Shown one piece after another: positions 1 to 9,072 of a stretch of DNA of 33,895 nucleotides. Source of the stretch: JANPBY01 sp031430645. GTDB taxonomy: Bacteria; Actinomycetota; Actinomycetes; DATJPE01. The translations under genes were made by a program, and so were the position numbers. Where the stretch lies: positions 1 through 33,895 of the forward strand of contig JANPBY010000129.1 in assembly GCA_031430645.1 (NCBI GenBank), written 5' to 3'. Each line of letters starts with the position of its first letter. Position 1 is the stretch's first letter. The notes beneath the pieces were generated by a model. It saw only the letters and a list, made by a program, of their open reading frames with translations. It had not been told where the DNA came from and did not search any database.

Positions 1-11
1 GCCCATCCATT

Positions 12-55
12 GCGTCCGACCAACTGCGGGCTATACGCCACCGTTGGTCGGACGC
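12..55. repeat. Perfect 13-bp inverted repeat upstream of dinB
   Basis: Arms GCGTCCGACCAAC (12-24) and GTTGGTCGGACGC (43-55) are perfect reverse complements around an 18-nt loop. A weak promoter-like pair lies inside it: TTGCGT at 10-15 and TATACG at 32-37, 16 nt apart. It could be an operator over the dinB promoter or a stem-loop ending an upstream gene outside the window; no T-run follows. The symmetry is read directly; the function is inferred. Confidence 0.6.
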
Positions 56-90
56 TGGGAACGGGGGTACGGCGTGGGACGCTGGCCGCG

Positions 91-1362
91 ATGAGCCGCA
101 AGCAACAGCTGGACCGACCTGGGGCACCCGACGGTCCGCCCGCCGACGACACCGGGTGCACGGTCCTGCACGTCGACATGGATGCCTTCTATGCCTCGGT
201 GTCCTTGCTCGATCATCCTGAGCTGCGCGGCACCCCCGTCATCGTCGGTGGCGGCGGCACCCGTGGGGTCGTGCTCTCAGCGACCTACGAAGCCCGACGC
301 GCCGGCATCCACTCCGCAATGCCGATGACACGAGCTCGTCGGATGTGCCCAGAGGCGACCATTCTCGAGCCACAGCCCGAGCGCTACGCCGCGGTGTCGG
401 CGGCGGTCATGGAGGTGTTCCGCGAGGTCACCCCCCTCGTCGAGCCGTTGTCTCTGGACGAGGCCTTCCTCGACGTCTCCGGAGCCGTACGTCGACTCGG
501 CCGCCCCACGGTCATCGGCGAGACGATCCGGGCTCGAGTCGCCGACGAGCAGGGAGTGACCTGCTCGGTCGGTATTGCTAGCTCCAAGTTCGTGGCCAAG
601 CTGGCCACCACGAGGGCCAAGCCTGATGGGCTCCTCGTGGTGCCGCGCGACGGCGTCATCACCTTCTTGCACCCGCTGCCGGTCTCGGCTCTGTGGGGCG
701 TGGGGGAGGCCACCGAAGAAAAGCTCACCCGGCTCGGGTTGCGCACCGTCGGGGATCTCGCTCGCACCCCTCAGTCCACACTCGAGCGCGCGCTCGGCCG
801 GGCGGCTGGCTCGCACCTGGCCGCATTGGCCTGGGGTCGCGACGAGCGCCGCGTGGTCGCCCAGGAGCCCGACAAGAGCATCGGGGCGGAGGAAACCTTC
901 GCCACGGACATCGACGACCCGGTGATCATCCACCGGGAGTTGCTCCGGCTCTCCGAACGAGTCGCGTCCCGGCTTCGCACCGGCGGCTACGCCGGACGCA
1001 CGGTCGCGCTGAAGGTGCGCTTCGCGGACTTCACGACCATCACTCGGTCGCGGACGTTGCGCGAGGCCACCGACGTGGGTCAGGAGCTCTACGCCATCTC
1101 GCGATCGCTCTATGACGCTTTGGGACTCCAGCGGGCCCGAATCCGGCTGGTCGGGGTACGCGTCGAGGGGCTCATCGATGTCGAAACCCGGACTCAACAA
1201 CTACTCCTCGACGCTCCTGATCGTGGCTGGCGTGAGGCTGAGCTCGCGGTAGACACTGCGGCGAGAAGATTCGGATCTGGCGCCGTCCGGCCGGGGTCAT
1301 TGGTCCGTGGACAACCTGACCCGCGGGGGAGCGGAGACCCCAGCCAGCCGCACAGCCTGTGA
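91..1362 (+). CDS. dinB: DNA polymerase IV (Y-family translesion polymerase)
   Basis: Error-prone Y-family polymerase of 423 residues that copies past damaged bases. The palm motif HVDMDAFYASV places catalytic Asp at about residues 29 and 31, and SLDEAFLDV supplies D123/E124. The segment CSVGIASSKFVAKLAT, the helix-hairpin-helix region WGVGEATEEKLTRLG and a little-finger domain follow in the usual order. QQLLLD near residues 369-374 resembles a beta-clamp binding peptide. The ATG at 91 is chosen because the reading frame can only be extended upstream through a TTG at 10 inside a perfect inverted repeat. The ribosome site is weak (GTGGGA about 10 nt upstream). The C-terminal 50 residues are low-complexity and probably disordered. 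Length and motifs fit an intact enzyme. Confidence 0.95.
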   Translation: MSRKQQLDRPGAPDGPPADDTGCTVLHVDMDAFYASVSLLDHPELRGTPVIVGGGGTRGVVLSATYEARRAGIHSAMPMTRARRMCPEATILEPQPERYAAVSAAVMEVFREVTPLVEPLSLDEAFLDVSGAVRRLGRPTVIGETIRARVADEQGVTCSVGIASSKFVAKLATTRAKPDGLLVVPRDGVITFLHPLPVSALWGVGEATEEKLTRLGLRTVGDLARTPQSTLERALGRAAGSHLAALAWGRDERRVVAQEPDKSIGAEETFATDIDDPVIIHRELLRLSERVASRLRTGGYAGRTVALKVRFADFTTITRSRTLREATDVGQELYAISRSLYDALGLQRARIRLVGVRVEGLIDVETRTQQLLLDAPDRGWREAELAVDTAARRFGSGAVRPGSLVRGQPDPRGSGDPSQPHSL

Positions 1363-1458
1363 GGCAGCAGGTCTGTTTTGACCGGATTTCCGGGCTCACA
1401 AGACTCACCGAACGATGAACAATCCTCAGGTCGGCTTTCGCCCACGCCGATGCCTGCT

Positions 1459-1502
1459 TATGCTGTAAAGCACCGGATCCGCTCCGACGCGAGCCAAGGA
1501 GG
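1459..1502 (+). promoter_or_regulatory. Candidate -10 element and ribosome site of the DUF3040 gene
   Basis: TATGCT at 1459-1464 resembles a -10 hexamer, but no convincing -35 lies 17 nt upstream. AAGGAGG at 1496-1502, four nt before GTG 1507, is a strong Shine-Dalgarno sequence and fixes the start of the downstream gene. The 1363-1506 gap shows nothing else. Confidence 0.4.
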
Positions 1503-1506
1503 AACT

Positions 1507-1911
1507 GTGCCCCTCTCCGAGCACGAGCAGCGACTGCTCGAGCAGATGGAGCGGGCCCTCTATGCCGAGGACCCCAAGCTCGCCTCGACGCTGCGCGGTG
1601 CCGACCTTCGGGCCCATCAGCAACGCCGCGTGATCGTGGGAACTCTTGGCCTCATCGTCGGTCTTGGCTTGCTGCTCGCCGGCGTCACTATCGGCTGGGC
1701 GCTTGGGGTAGCAGGTTTTCTGGTGATGCTCGCGTCTGCCTGGTGGATTGCCAGCGGATGGCGTAGCGGCAGCACTCCGGCGACGTCTGGAGTTGGCGGA
1801 GCCACATCAGACCCCGGCCGCACACGCAGCAAGAAGCCGGCCAAGACGTCGGGGATGATGGACCGCTTCGAGGACCGCTGGCGTCGACGTCGCGAGGGCA
1901 ACGACTCCTAG
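1507..1911 (+). CDS. DUF3040 domain membrane protein
   Basis: A 134-residue protein beginning MPLSEHEQRLLEQMERALYA, the signature N-terminus of actinobacterial DUF3040 proteins. A soluble amphipathic N-terminus of about 45 residues is followed by two adjacent hydrophobic segments (roughly residues 46-65 and 68-87) that should cross the membrane as a hairpin. A basic Ser/Thr/Arg-rich tail follows. The GTG start is fixed by AAGGAGG just upstream; the frame stays open further 5' but has no ribosome site there. The gene commonly lies near dinB and mraZ in actinobacteria, so its presence marks an ancestral dcw-flanking region. The molecular function of the family is unknown. Confidence 0.9.
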   Translation: MPLSEHEQRLLEQMERALYAEDPKLASTLRGADLRAHQQRRVIVGTLGLIVGLGLLLAGVTIGWALGVAGFLVMLASAWWIASGWRSGSTPATSGVGGATSDPGRTRSKKPAKTSGMMDRFEDRWRRRREGNDS

Positions 1912-1916
1912 TCAGA

Positions 1917-1946
1917 TCGAGTCCCGGCAGGTCGAGTCCCGGCAGG
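1917..1946. repeat. 15-nt tandem duplication in the convergent gap
   Basis: TCGAGTCCCGGCAGG occurs twice head to tail (1917-1931 and 1932-1946) in the 49-nt gap between the convergent DUF3040 and transglutaminase genes. It is probably a slippage duplication. No terminator hairpin is evident. Confidence 0.7.
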
Positions 1947-1960
1947 CAGGAGAACTTCCC

Positions 1961-4369
1961 TCAGGCTGAGGTCTTTGCGCGATCGGGGCTTGGCTTTCGC
2001 GTTCGACGCGGGCGCAGGGCTCTGCTGGCTCGCCGCGGGGCCGCGTCGACCCAGTCGAGGGTGTCCGCTGCGGCATTGCTCAGTCGGCTGAGCAGGGACA
2101 CCGGTGCTACAGAGGCGCGGATCCGCTGCTGCTTGGTCGCGGTCGCCCTGAGCCCGGATCGGGCCACCTCAACGTCGTCGGCGAGTCCGAGCACCGGCGC
2201 CGGGTTCAGGGAGTAGCGGGCGCGTTCGGTGGCGAGTCCCAGCCGTCGCAGGGCATCGGCGGGAGTGGCTGCCAGCGAGCGGTCTGCGATCAGAGCGGCC
2301 GTCACCTGGCGAGGTGTGCGAGACCTAGGCCAGGCCAGATCGAGGTCCGCGCAGGTCGCCGCCAACTCGGTCCAGGCGGCCGCGGCCGCAACCCGCGGAT
2401 CAGCCCCGCCGGCCTCGGTCAGTCGCCGGCGGCGCTGCCCGATTCGGACGGCCCAGGGCAAGAGGAGCAGGATCAGGATGCCAAGGGGGACCAGCACCCA
2501 CGCCCAAGGGAACTGGTTCGCCTGGGCAGCCTCGAGGGCGAGCTTGTCGCGGTCTCGCTCATCAGGTGCGACGCCACGCGGCAGTTCGCTTGCTCCGGTG
2601 GACGGCTGGGCTCCCGGAGTCTCATTCTCATTGATCTCGGGTCGTTCGCCGCCCGGGGACTCTGTTTGCGGGATGGTCCAGGCTGGGATCAAGAGCCCGG
2701 CGCCGGTTCGCGGCGTTGGTTCGAACCGAACCCATCCGGCGCCTTCGAAGTACACCTCGGGCCAGGCGTGAGTGTCGTGCCAGGAGACCGTCCACGTGCC
2801 GTCTTGCGTGCGATCGCCTGGCACGAAGCCCACGACCACCCGAGTCGGGAGCTGCAAGCTCCGAGCCATCACCGCGAAAGTCCCGGCGAATTGCTGGCAG
2901 AACCCCCGTCGACTGGTGAGGAATGCCTCGAGGGGATCGCGCTTGGTTGCTGGCGAGGAGGTGTCGTAGCGGAACTGCTTCGGATCCTGGAACCAGTTCT
3001 GCAGGGCGACGGCCTTCTGGTAGGGGCTGATCGCGTTTCCGGCGACCTCCTTGGCGGTCTCGCGCACGACGTCGGGGATTGTGAGCGGCAGCGAGGTGTA
3101 GGCGGAGACGAAGTTTAGGTCGAGGGACTCCTGAGTGCGCAGCTGACCGCGGGTGGGATTCACCGCCAGGCTCTGTACGGAGTACTGGAGTGCCGGTTCG
3201 CTGCCCTCGGGCGACCAGACCACCCGGTTCGACGAATCCCAGACCCAGTCGTTGGCGCTGTCGCCTTCAACGGTCACGGCACTGATGGGGTAGGGCGCCG
3301 GCAGCCAGGTGCTCTCGGTCAGTTCCACGGTTTTGACTTGAGTCGTGATCTCCTCGCGGGGAGTCGAGTCACTCAAGCCGGGTGGACTCGGTAAGGCGCC
3401 GTCTGCCACCCTCCCGGACGACTCGAGGTTCGACGGCAGCCAGTTGGTGCCGTCGAAGGTGTCGAGAGTGACCAACCTGAGGTAGTCGGGTGTGTCGGTT
3501 GATGTCGTGTAGGTCAACACGACACTGTCGTTCGGCCGGTTGAGGTCAGATCCGAGGGATACGTAGGGATTGACGGTGTTCACGGTCTTGCTGCTGCCTT
3601 TTCCGGTGCCATCGGAGACGCCGTTTCCGAAGACGGCCTCACTGAGCCCGGGAACGATGGCGGGAATCAGAACAGCAAGAGCGACCGAAGCCACACCGAT
3701 CCGACGGCCGACGGCACCCAGCGGCTCCGCAATCGCCGGCATGCCGCCCGCGGTGGGGTCTCCCACGTAGGCCCGAGTCCCGAGGCGCCGGCCCCAGCCT
3801 CCCAAGCGCTCGCGTCCGTCCGCCAGCAGGAGCGCCAGCCAGCCGGCCGAGGCGATCCCGAAGTAGATCCAGGAGACCCCGTTGGACACGACTGAAACCG
3901 GAACCGCGTAGAGGACGAGCAGCGGCAGGCCGGCAAGGGCCGGCGAGCGGTACGTCACTGCGACCGTGTCGACGACTACCGCGATGAGCGCCACCGACAG
4001 AGCGAGCAGAAAAACCATTCCCGGGGTGACTGGGGCAGGTGAGGAGTAGGACGTGATGGTGCTGAAGGCCTCATCGAGGAGGGCTTGAGTTGCGAGCAGG
4101 ACGTCGCGGCCGGGCAGCACACCCCACACAGCGACGTCCTGAGTGAAACGCAGCACGAGGACGACGCCCAGGGCTGCCACCTCGAGAACCGGCACGAGGA
4201 GTCGAGGAGTGTGTAGCCGGCGAGCGAGGTAGCCGACGCCGGCGACCACAGAAACGCACAGGACGGTGGGCACCAGCCAACTGCCATTCTGCAGAGTTGG
4301 TTGGAGCGAAAGGGCCGTGAGCAGGACGGCAACCGCGGCGGTCACCGTGAGTCGCGGGAGCCCCGTCAT
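1961..4369 (-). CDS. TgpA-type membrane transglutaminase-like protein
   Basis: An 802-residue membrane protein of the TgpA/DUF3488-transglutaminase family. Several N-terminal hydrophobic helices (within about residues 1-260) precede a large extracytoplasmic region with the papain-like transglutaminase core. That core has Cys in RRGFCQQFAGTFAVMAR, His in HDTHAWPEVYF, and the third position in GWVRFEPTP, where Glu replaces the more usual Asp. A C-terminal helix (WAWVLVPLGILILLLLPW) leads into a cytoplasmic DUF4129-like region. The ATG at 4369 is preferred to an upstream one because it overlaps the DUF58 stop (ATGA), implying coupled translation. Last gene of the moxR-DUF58-transglutaminase operon, a conserved trio thought to act at the cell envelope. 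The substrate is unknown. Confidence 0.9.
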   Translation of the reverse strand: MTGLPRLTVTAAVAVLLTALSLQPTLQNGSWLVPTVLCVSVVAGVGYLARRLHTPRLLVPVLEVAALGVVLVLRFTQDVAVWGVLPGRDVLLATQALLDEAFSTITSYSSPAPVTPGMVFLLALSVALIAVVVDTVAVTYRSPALAGLPLLVLYAVPVSVVSNGVSWIYFGIASAGWLALLLADGRERLGGWGRRLGTRAYVGDPTAGGMPAIAEPLGAVGRRIGVASVALAVLIPAIVPGLSEAVFGNGVSDGTGKGSSKTVNTVNPYVSLGSDLNRPNDSVVLTYTTSTDTPDYLRLVTLDTFDGTNWLPSNLESSGRVADGALPSPPGLSDSTPREEITTQVKTVELTESTWLPAPYPISAVTVEGDSANDWVWDSSNRVVWSPEGSEPALQYSVQSLAVNPTRGQLRTQESLDLNFVSAYTSLPLTIPDVVRETAKEVAGNAISPYQKAVALQNWFQDPKQFRYDTSSPATKRDPLEAFLTSRRGFCQQFAGTFAVMARSLQLPTRVVVGFVPGDRTQDGTWTVSWHDTHAWPEVYFEGAGWVRFEPTPRTGAGLLIPAWTIPQTESPGGERPEINENETPGAQPSTGASELPRGVAPDERDRDKLALEAAQANQFPWAWVLVPLGILILLLLPWAVRIGQRRRRLTEAGGADPRVAAAAAWTELAATCADLDLAWPRSRTPRQVTAALIADRSLAATPADALRRLGLATERARYSLNPAPVLGLADDVEVARSGLRATATKQQRIRASVAPVSLLSRLSNAAADTLDWVDAAPRRASRALRPRRTRKPSPDRAKTSA

Positions 4370-5658
4370 GAGAGCCCCCCTCGCGCGGCGAAGGTGAGCT
4401 GGCTGCCCTTTGCTGCGGCTGGCCAAAGATCGGGGAGTTGCTCACCGCTGCGCGCTTGGACGACACGCCACCCTGCACCACGCAGCACGGCTGCAACGGC
4501 GTCGGGGTCGGGGTCGAGCACAGCGCGTGAAGTCTTGGCCGAACGCCACGTCGCGACGTCCAGCAGGACCGCGATCGAGGATCCTCCGCGATGGTGGGCG
4601 CGGACCAATTCCTGCGCCTCGTCCACTGTGGTCGCTCCGAGGATCGCGACCAGGAGCCCGTCGGTCGTTCCCAGCCGGACGCGTCCCGCGGGACGGAGCA
4701 CCACGGCGCCAGTCGGCTCGACGGCAGCCAGCGCGTCGAGGAGCGCGGCCTGTTGGCCACCGATTCCGTCTTCCGACCCGAACCCGCTTCCCGCGACGTA
4801 GGCCCCGGCGTCGGTCACCAGGTCGACGGTGTAACCCGCCCGGCCGGCGTAAGCCCCGATGGAGGCGGTTGCTGACACGGCCCACTCGAAGGAAGAAGCC
4901 GGGCCATCACCACGGTGCGAGCTGGCTCGAGTATCCAAGAGAAGGGTGCAGTGAGACTCCCACGGTTGCTCCTCGCGGCGGACCATGAGCTCGCCGAAGC
5001 GAGCGGTGGACCGCCAGTGCACGCGGCGCAGGTCGTCCCCGTGCCGGTACTCCCGGGTTGCCACATCGTCTTCTCCGGCGGCGGCCACCGAGCGCGAACG
5101 GCTGTCGCCTGACCCTGCCCAGTCCCCGCCGAGCGCCACGGATGGCAGATGTTGAACGACAGGGGTCACCACTAGGGTGTCGCGCGCGGCGAAGGCACGG
5201 ACGAGCTCGCACATGCCGAAGGGGTCGGTGAGTCGGATCGTGAGCGGACCGACGACATAGCGCCCTCGGACCTCGGCGCGCACCGGATAGTCGACCGTGC
5301 GAGACCCCCGGGGCTCAACCCGGTCGAGCATGAATCTCGGCCGTGACCCCAGGACGTAAGGCAACCGATCTTCAAGGAGCAACAATCCGGTGGGGAGCCG
5401 CGAGACGTTCTCAAACCGGAGGATCACCCGCGTCTCGTCGCCGGCTGCCACCCGTCCCGGAGCAAGCCGGCGCGTGCAGGCCAACCGATAGCGCGTGCGC
5501 GAGACCAGGGCTGCACTGACCAATGGGAGGGCTGCAAGCAGCACGGCGACGCGGAGCAAGTCACCCTGGCCTAGAATCAGCGAGGTGAGGGACGCAGCGA
5601 TGCCGGCCGCGAGGAAGCACCGACCACGAGTGGTCAGTCCAGCCAGGGCCTCGCGCAT
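4366..5658 (-). CDS. DUF58 domain protein
   Basis: A 430-residue protein with two N-terminal hydrophobic stretches (about residues 12-50) and the DUF58 signature REYRHGDDLRRVHWRSTARFG in the middle. A von Willebrand A-like C-terminal half follows (LLLDTRAS and later strands). DUF58 proteins are usually encoded between a MoxR ATPase and a transglutaminase, as here, and are proposed clients or partners of MoxR in envelope assembly. The ATG at 5658 lies 7 nt after the moxR stop. The longer open frame upstream runs antisense-like through moxR and is not used. Function is inferred from the family only. Confidence 0.92.
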   Translation of the reverse strand: MREALAGLTTRGRCFLAAGIAASLTSLILGQGDLLRVAVLLAALPLVSAALVSRTRYRLACTRRLAPGRVAAGDETRVILRFENVSRLPTGLLLLEDRLPYVLGSRPRFMLDRVEPRGSRTVDYPVRAEVRGRYVVGPLTIRLTDPFGMCELVRAFAARDTLVVTPVVQHLPSVALGGDWAGSGDSRSRSVAAAGEDDVATREYRHGDDLRRVHWRSTARFGELMVRREEQPWESHCTLLLDTRASSHRGDGPASSFEWAVSATASIGAYAGRAGYTVDLVTDAGAYVAGSGFGSEDGIGGQQAALLDALAAVEPTGAVVLRPAGRVRLGTTDGLLVAILGATTVDEAQELVRAHHRGGSSIAVLLDVATWRSAKTSRAVLDPDPDAVAAVLRGAGWRVVQARSGEQLPDLWPAAAKGSQLTFAARGGLS

Positions 5659-5665
5659 CGTGTGT

Positions 5666-6640
<975 letters not shown>

Positions 6641-6770
6641 CCGACTATCTTCACCCACGTCCCGCTTCTGTGCGGCTTGGACCGTCCGATCCGCACCTAA
6701 GACGCCCGCGAGCGACGTCCCGTTCCGGCCGTGCAGGGCCTCCGTGGGGAAGCGATGTTGACCGCAGAGC

Positions 6771-6794
6771 GGAACGCTGTTTCACTTTGGGAAT
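6771..6794 (+). promoter_or_regulatory. Candidate IclR-type operator before the VOC gene
   Basis: GGAACGCTGTTTCACTTTG at 6771-6789 matches 17 of 19 positions of 22195-22213, in front of iclR. The core GGAAC-GCT-GTTTC is an imperfect 5-3-5 palindrome of the class found at four other promoters of the cluster. A second GGGAAT follows 19 nt later. The rest of the moxR-VOC gap (6641-6770) shows no other clear signal. Confidence 0.5.
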
Positions 6795-6819
6795 GCCTGG
6801 AGTCGAAGCGAAGCCGTCG

Positions 6820-7689
6820 ATGCTGACCTTTGACCATGCGGTAGTCGGCGCGACCGACGTTGAGGCGACCATCGACTTTCTGATGGCGTTCGGGCTTGAA
6901 CGTCTGGCGTCTCCGACTGCCGCAGGCACTTTCGTGGGTCTCCCGGGCGAGCCTGGCGCGATTCTCGTGCGACTCGCCGAGAAGGGGTCGGACCGGGTTG
7001 GTCCGTACGCCACGGGCGGACAGGCCCTCGACCTCTACACCAGCGACCTGGCACGCTCCCTCGAGCTCGTGGACGGAGCGGGATTCACACGAGGCCCGGC
7101 CGTGTCCTACACCTTTGGACCGATGACGCTTGGCCAGGTGCTCATTCACGGACCCGACGGGCTGCCCGTGGTGCTGGTCGAGGTCGACCACCGACTTCCC
7201 AGCGCCCTCAACAGCGACCCCGACCGGCTGCACTCCCAGCTGCACAGCGTGGTGTGGGGAGTCGAGGACCTTGATGCGGCCACCACCTTCTTCAGCGGCC
7301 CGGCTGGGCTGGCGCTGCGAGCGACCTTCCCGCTGACGGCGCCTGAGGTGTCCACGTTCATGGAGCTTCCGCGCCCGACGTCCATGCGCATGTCAGTTCT
7401 GGCTCACGAAGATGCCCGTCCGCCTCGATTTGAACTGCTCGCCTTCGACGCAGCGGCCGTACGTCTCGGCGAGGGCGGCCATCGCTCAGGTCGGCCGCTC
7501 GAGGCAGGCGCGCTGCTGCCGGTCTTCACGACCGTTGATCTAGATGCAGTCGAGGAGCTGGTCGGCGGCCTTCGAACCACGGATGATCTCGGCGAGCGGC
7601 TGGATGCGACCGCACCCGGCGGGGTCGACCTCGAGGTTCGGTCCGTGGCCCACGGAAACGTCGGACCGTTCTACGCTCTGGTCCCGTGA
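6820..7689 (+). CDS. Two-domain VOC (glyoxalase/bleomycin-resistance fold) protein
   Basis: A 289-residue protein of the vicinal-oxygen-chelate superfamily. The N-terminal half starts LTFDHAVVGATDVEATIDFLMAFGLERL; the second unit starts near LHSVVWGVEDLDAATTFFSGPAGLALR. Both have the beta-alpha-beta pattern of glyoxalase-like domains. The superfamily includes isomerases, epimerases, lyases and extradiol dioxygenases, so the reaction is not determined. ATG 6793 is in frame and would add nine residues, but it overlaps the candidate operator, so ATG 6820 is preferred; neither has a strong ribosome site. Its stop overlaps the GTG of the GntR gene, so the two are co-transcribed. Confidence 0.82.
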   Translation: MLTFDHAVVGATDVEATIDFLMAFGLERLASPTAAGTFVGLPGEPGAILVRLAEKGSDRVGPYATGGQALDLYTSDLARSLELVDGAGFTRGPAVSYTFGPMTLGQVLIHGPDGLPVVLVEVDHRLPSALNSDPDRLHSQLHSVVWGVEDLDAATTFFSGPAGLALRATFPLTAPEVSTFMELPRPTSMRMSVLAHEDARPPRFELLAFDAAAVRLGEGGHRSGRPLEAGALLPVFTTVDLDAVEELVGGLRTTDDLGERLDATAPGGVDLEVRSVAHGNVGPFYALVP

Positions 7690-8372
7690 CCGAGGAAGCG
7701 CGCCGCCCGGCTTACACCGAGCTGGCCGAAGAGCTGCGCGGTCGCATCCTGTCCGGCGCGCTGCAGGCCGGCGATCGGTTGCCGGTGGAGCCCGAGCTGT
7801 CGGCCCAGTACGGCGTATCCCGGAGCACAGTCCGGGAAGCATTACGCGTTCTCTCGTCACAGAATCTCGTGACAACCACGCGTGGAGTATCGGGCGGGTC
7901 CTTCGTGGTTCATCCAGGCGTGGACGACATCGGCGACTACCTCGAGGCCAGCGTGGGGCTCCTTGCCGGAGGGGACGGCCTCGATGTGGAGCAGTTGCTG
8001 GAGGTCCGACACCTGCTGGAGGTTCCGGCCGCCGGTCTTGCGGCGCGTCGCCGCGACGCCGGCCAACTCGACGCGTTGCGGGCGACCCTGGTGGACCCTG
8101 GCGAAGCCAGCGACGACGCCGTGCACCACGCGAACGTCTCCTTCCATACCGTGCTGCTCGAGGCGTGCGCCAACCCTTTGTTGACCGTGGTGGCTCGCCC
8201 GATTTTCGCGGTGATGGAGCGCGGCTTCATGGGTGGTCAGGACTGGCGGGCGGTGTTCGAGGACCACGCACGAATCCTGGAGGCGGTCGAGGCCGGAGAC
8301 CCCGAGCGTGCCGAGTCTGCGGCGGCGGCGCACCTGGATCGGCTCAGGCCGACTTACGTCCGGCGTGAGTGA
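7686..8372 (+). CDS. GntR-family regulator, FadR/FCD subfamily
   Basis: A 228-residue transcription factor. The N-terminal winged helix spans about residues 8-75 and includes ILSGALQAGDRLPVEPEL and YGVSRSTVREALRVLSSQNLV, the GntR hallmark. An all-helical FCD effector domain follows, with likely metal/ligand residues in HHANVSFHTVLLEA, DHARILEAVEAGD and AAHLDRL. FCD regulators usually bind carboxylic acids. Translation begins at a GTG that overlaps the preceding stop (GTGA). It sits just before the large catabolic operon, making it a local regulator candidate alongside the IclR protein. Its operator was not identified with confidence. Confidence 0.93.
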   Translation: MTEEARRPAYTELAEELRGRILSGALQAGDRLPVEPELSAQYGVSRSTVREALRVLSSQNLVTTTRGVSGGSFVVHPGVDDIGDYLEASVGLLAGGDGLDVEQLLEVRHLLEVPAAGLAARRRDAGQLDALRATLVDPGEASDDAVHHANVSFHTVLLEACANPLLTVVARPIFAVMERGFMGGQDWRAVFEDHARILEAVEAGDPERAESAAAAHLDRLRPTYVRRE

Positions 8373-8394
8373 GGCGATCGAGAGGCTAATTGGG

Positions 8395-8457
8395 TGGAAC
8401 GCCAACACGCCCAGCGGAACGCAAGCGTTGACCAGGCAATCCTCAGACCTTTAGGCT
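8395..8457 (+). promoter_or_regulatory. Promoter of the 11-gene catabolic operon with paired GGAACGC boxes
   Basis: TTGACC (8428-8433) and TAGGCT (8452-8457), 18 nt apart, form a good SigA-like promoter. Immediately upstream, GGAACGC occurs at 8396-8402 and 8416-8422, exactly 20 nt apart (two helical turns). The same 20-nt spacing separates TGGAAC at 22194 and 22214. Boxes directly upstream of a -35 suggest activation. The hexamers and repeats are seen; the role is inferred. Confidence 0.5.
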
Positions 8458-8503
8458 GACAGCGCCGCTCACGCTTCTGGGCGGCCCGATGGAGGTGGCA
8501 GAC

Positions 8504-9064
8504 GTGACCGTGCACGAGGCTCAGCTGGGCCGATTCCTCGAGGACTTCGCCGTTGGCGACGTCTTCCAGCACCCGTTCGGCCGGACCATCAGCGAGGCCG
8601 ATTGCACGTGGTTCACGCTGCTGACCTGCAACACCAACCAGAACCACTTCAACGCCGACCTGGCCCAGCAGAACCCGATCACCGGCGGGCGGGTCATCGT
8701 CAACTCCGGGCTGACCATCGCTTTGGTCCTTGGCCTGTCGGTGATCGACATGAGCCAGAACGCCGTCGCCAACCTAGGCATTGACGAGCTGCGGCTGACG
8801 CACCCGGTCTACGTCGGAGACACGGTCTATGCAGAGTCCATCGTGCATGCGATCCGACGATCTTCGAGTCGTCCCGACGTCGGGATCCTGACGATGAAGA
8901 CCCGCGGCCTCAATCAAGACGGCGACCAGGTCATGTCGTGGATCCGTTCAGTCATGGTGCCGACTCGCGACTCCGGCATCGGCCAGGGGTACTTCCCGGA
9001 GGCCAAAGCCGGTCCGCTCACTCTTCCCGAGGTCGCTGCGGACGCGACGCCGGATGCGAGCTGA
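8504..9064 (+). CDS. MaoC-like hot-dog dehydratase/hydratase
   Basis: A 186-residue MaoC-family protein, probably hydrating an enoyl-CoA or dehydrating a 3-hydroxyacyl-CoA. LGRFLEDFAVGDVFQHPFGRTISEAD is the typical N-terminal strand region. The hydratase motif is represented by TCNTNQNHFNADLAQQNP, where Asn-His replaces the usual Asp-His dyad region, followed by GGRVIVNSG. It resembles mesaconyl-/beta-methylmalyl-CoA dehydratase-type proteins more than short R-hydratases. GTG 8504 is chosen because GGAGG at 8491-8495 lies 8 nt upstream; ATG 8489 would leave that site inside the gene. First gene of the long operon. The substrate is unknown. Confidence 0.87.
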   Translation: MTVHEAQLGRFLEDFAVGDVFQHPFGRTISEADCTWFTLLTCNTNQNHFNADLAQQNPITGGRVIVNSGLTIALVLGLSVIDMSQNAVANLGIDELRLTHPVYVGDTVYAESIVHAIRRSSSRPDVGILTMKTRGLNQDGDQVMSWIRSVMVPTRDSGIGQGYFPEAKAGPLTLPEVAADATPDAS

Positions 9065-9072
9065 GCTGCGTC

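Noticed and set aside
10..90. N-terminal extension of DinB starting at TTG 10
   Set aside because: The extension translates a perfect inverted repeat and lacks a ribosome site; the family-like sequence begins after ATG 91.
277..1200. 307-codon open frame antisense to dinB
   Set aside because: High-GC shadow of a well-supported gene, with no recognisable domain.
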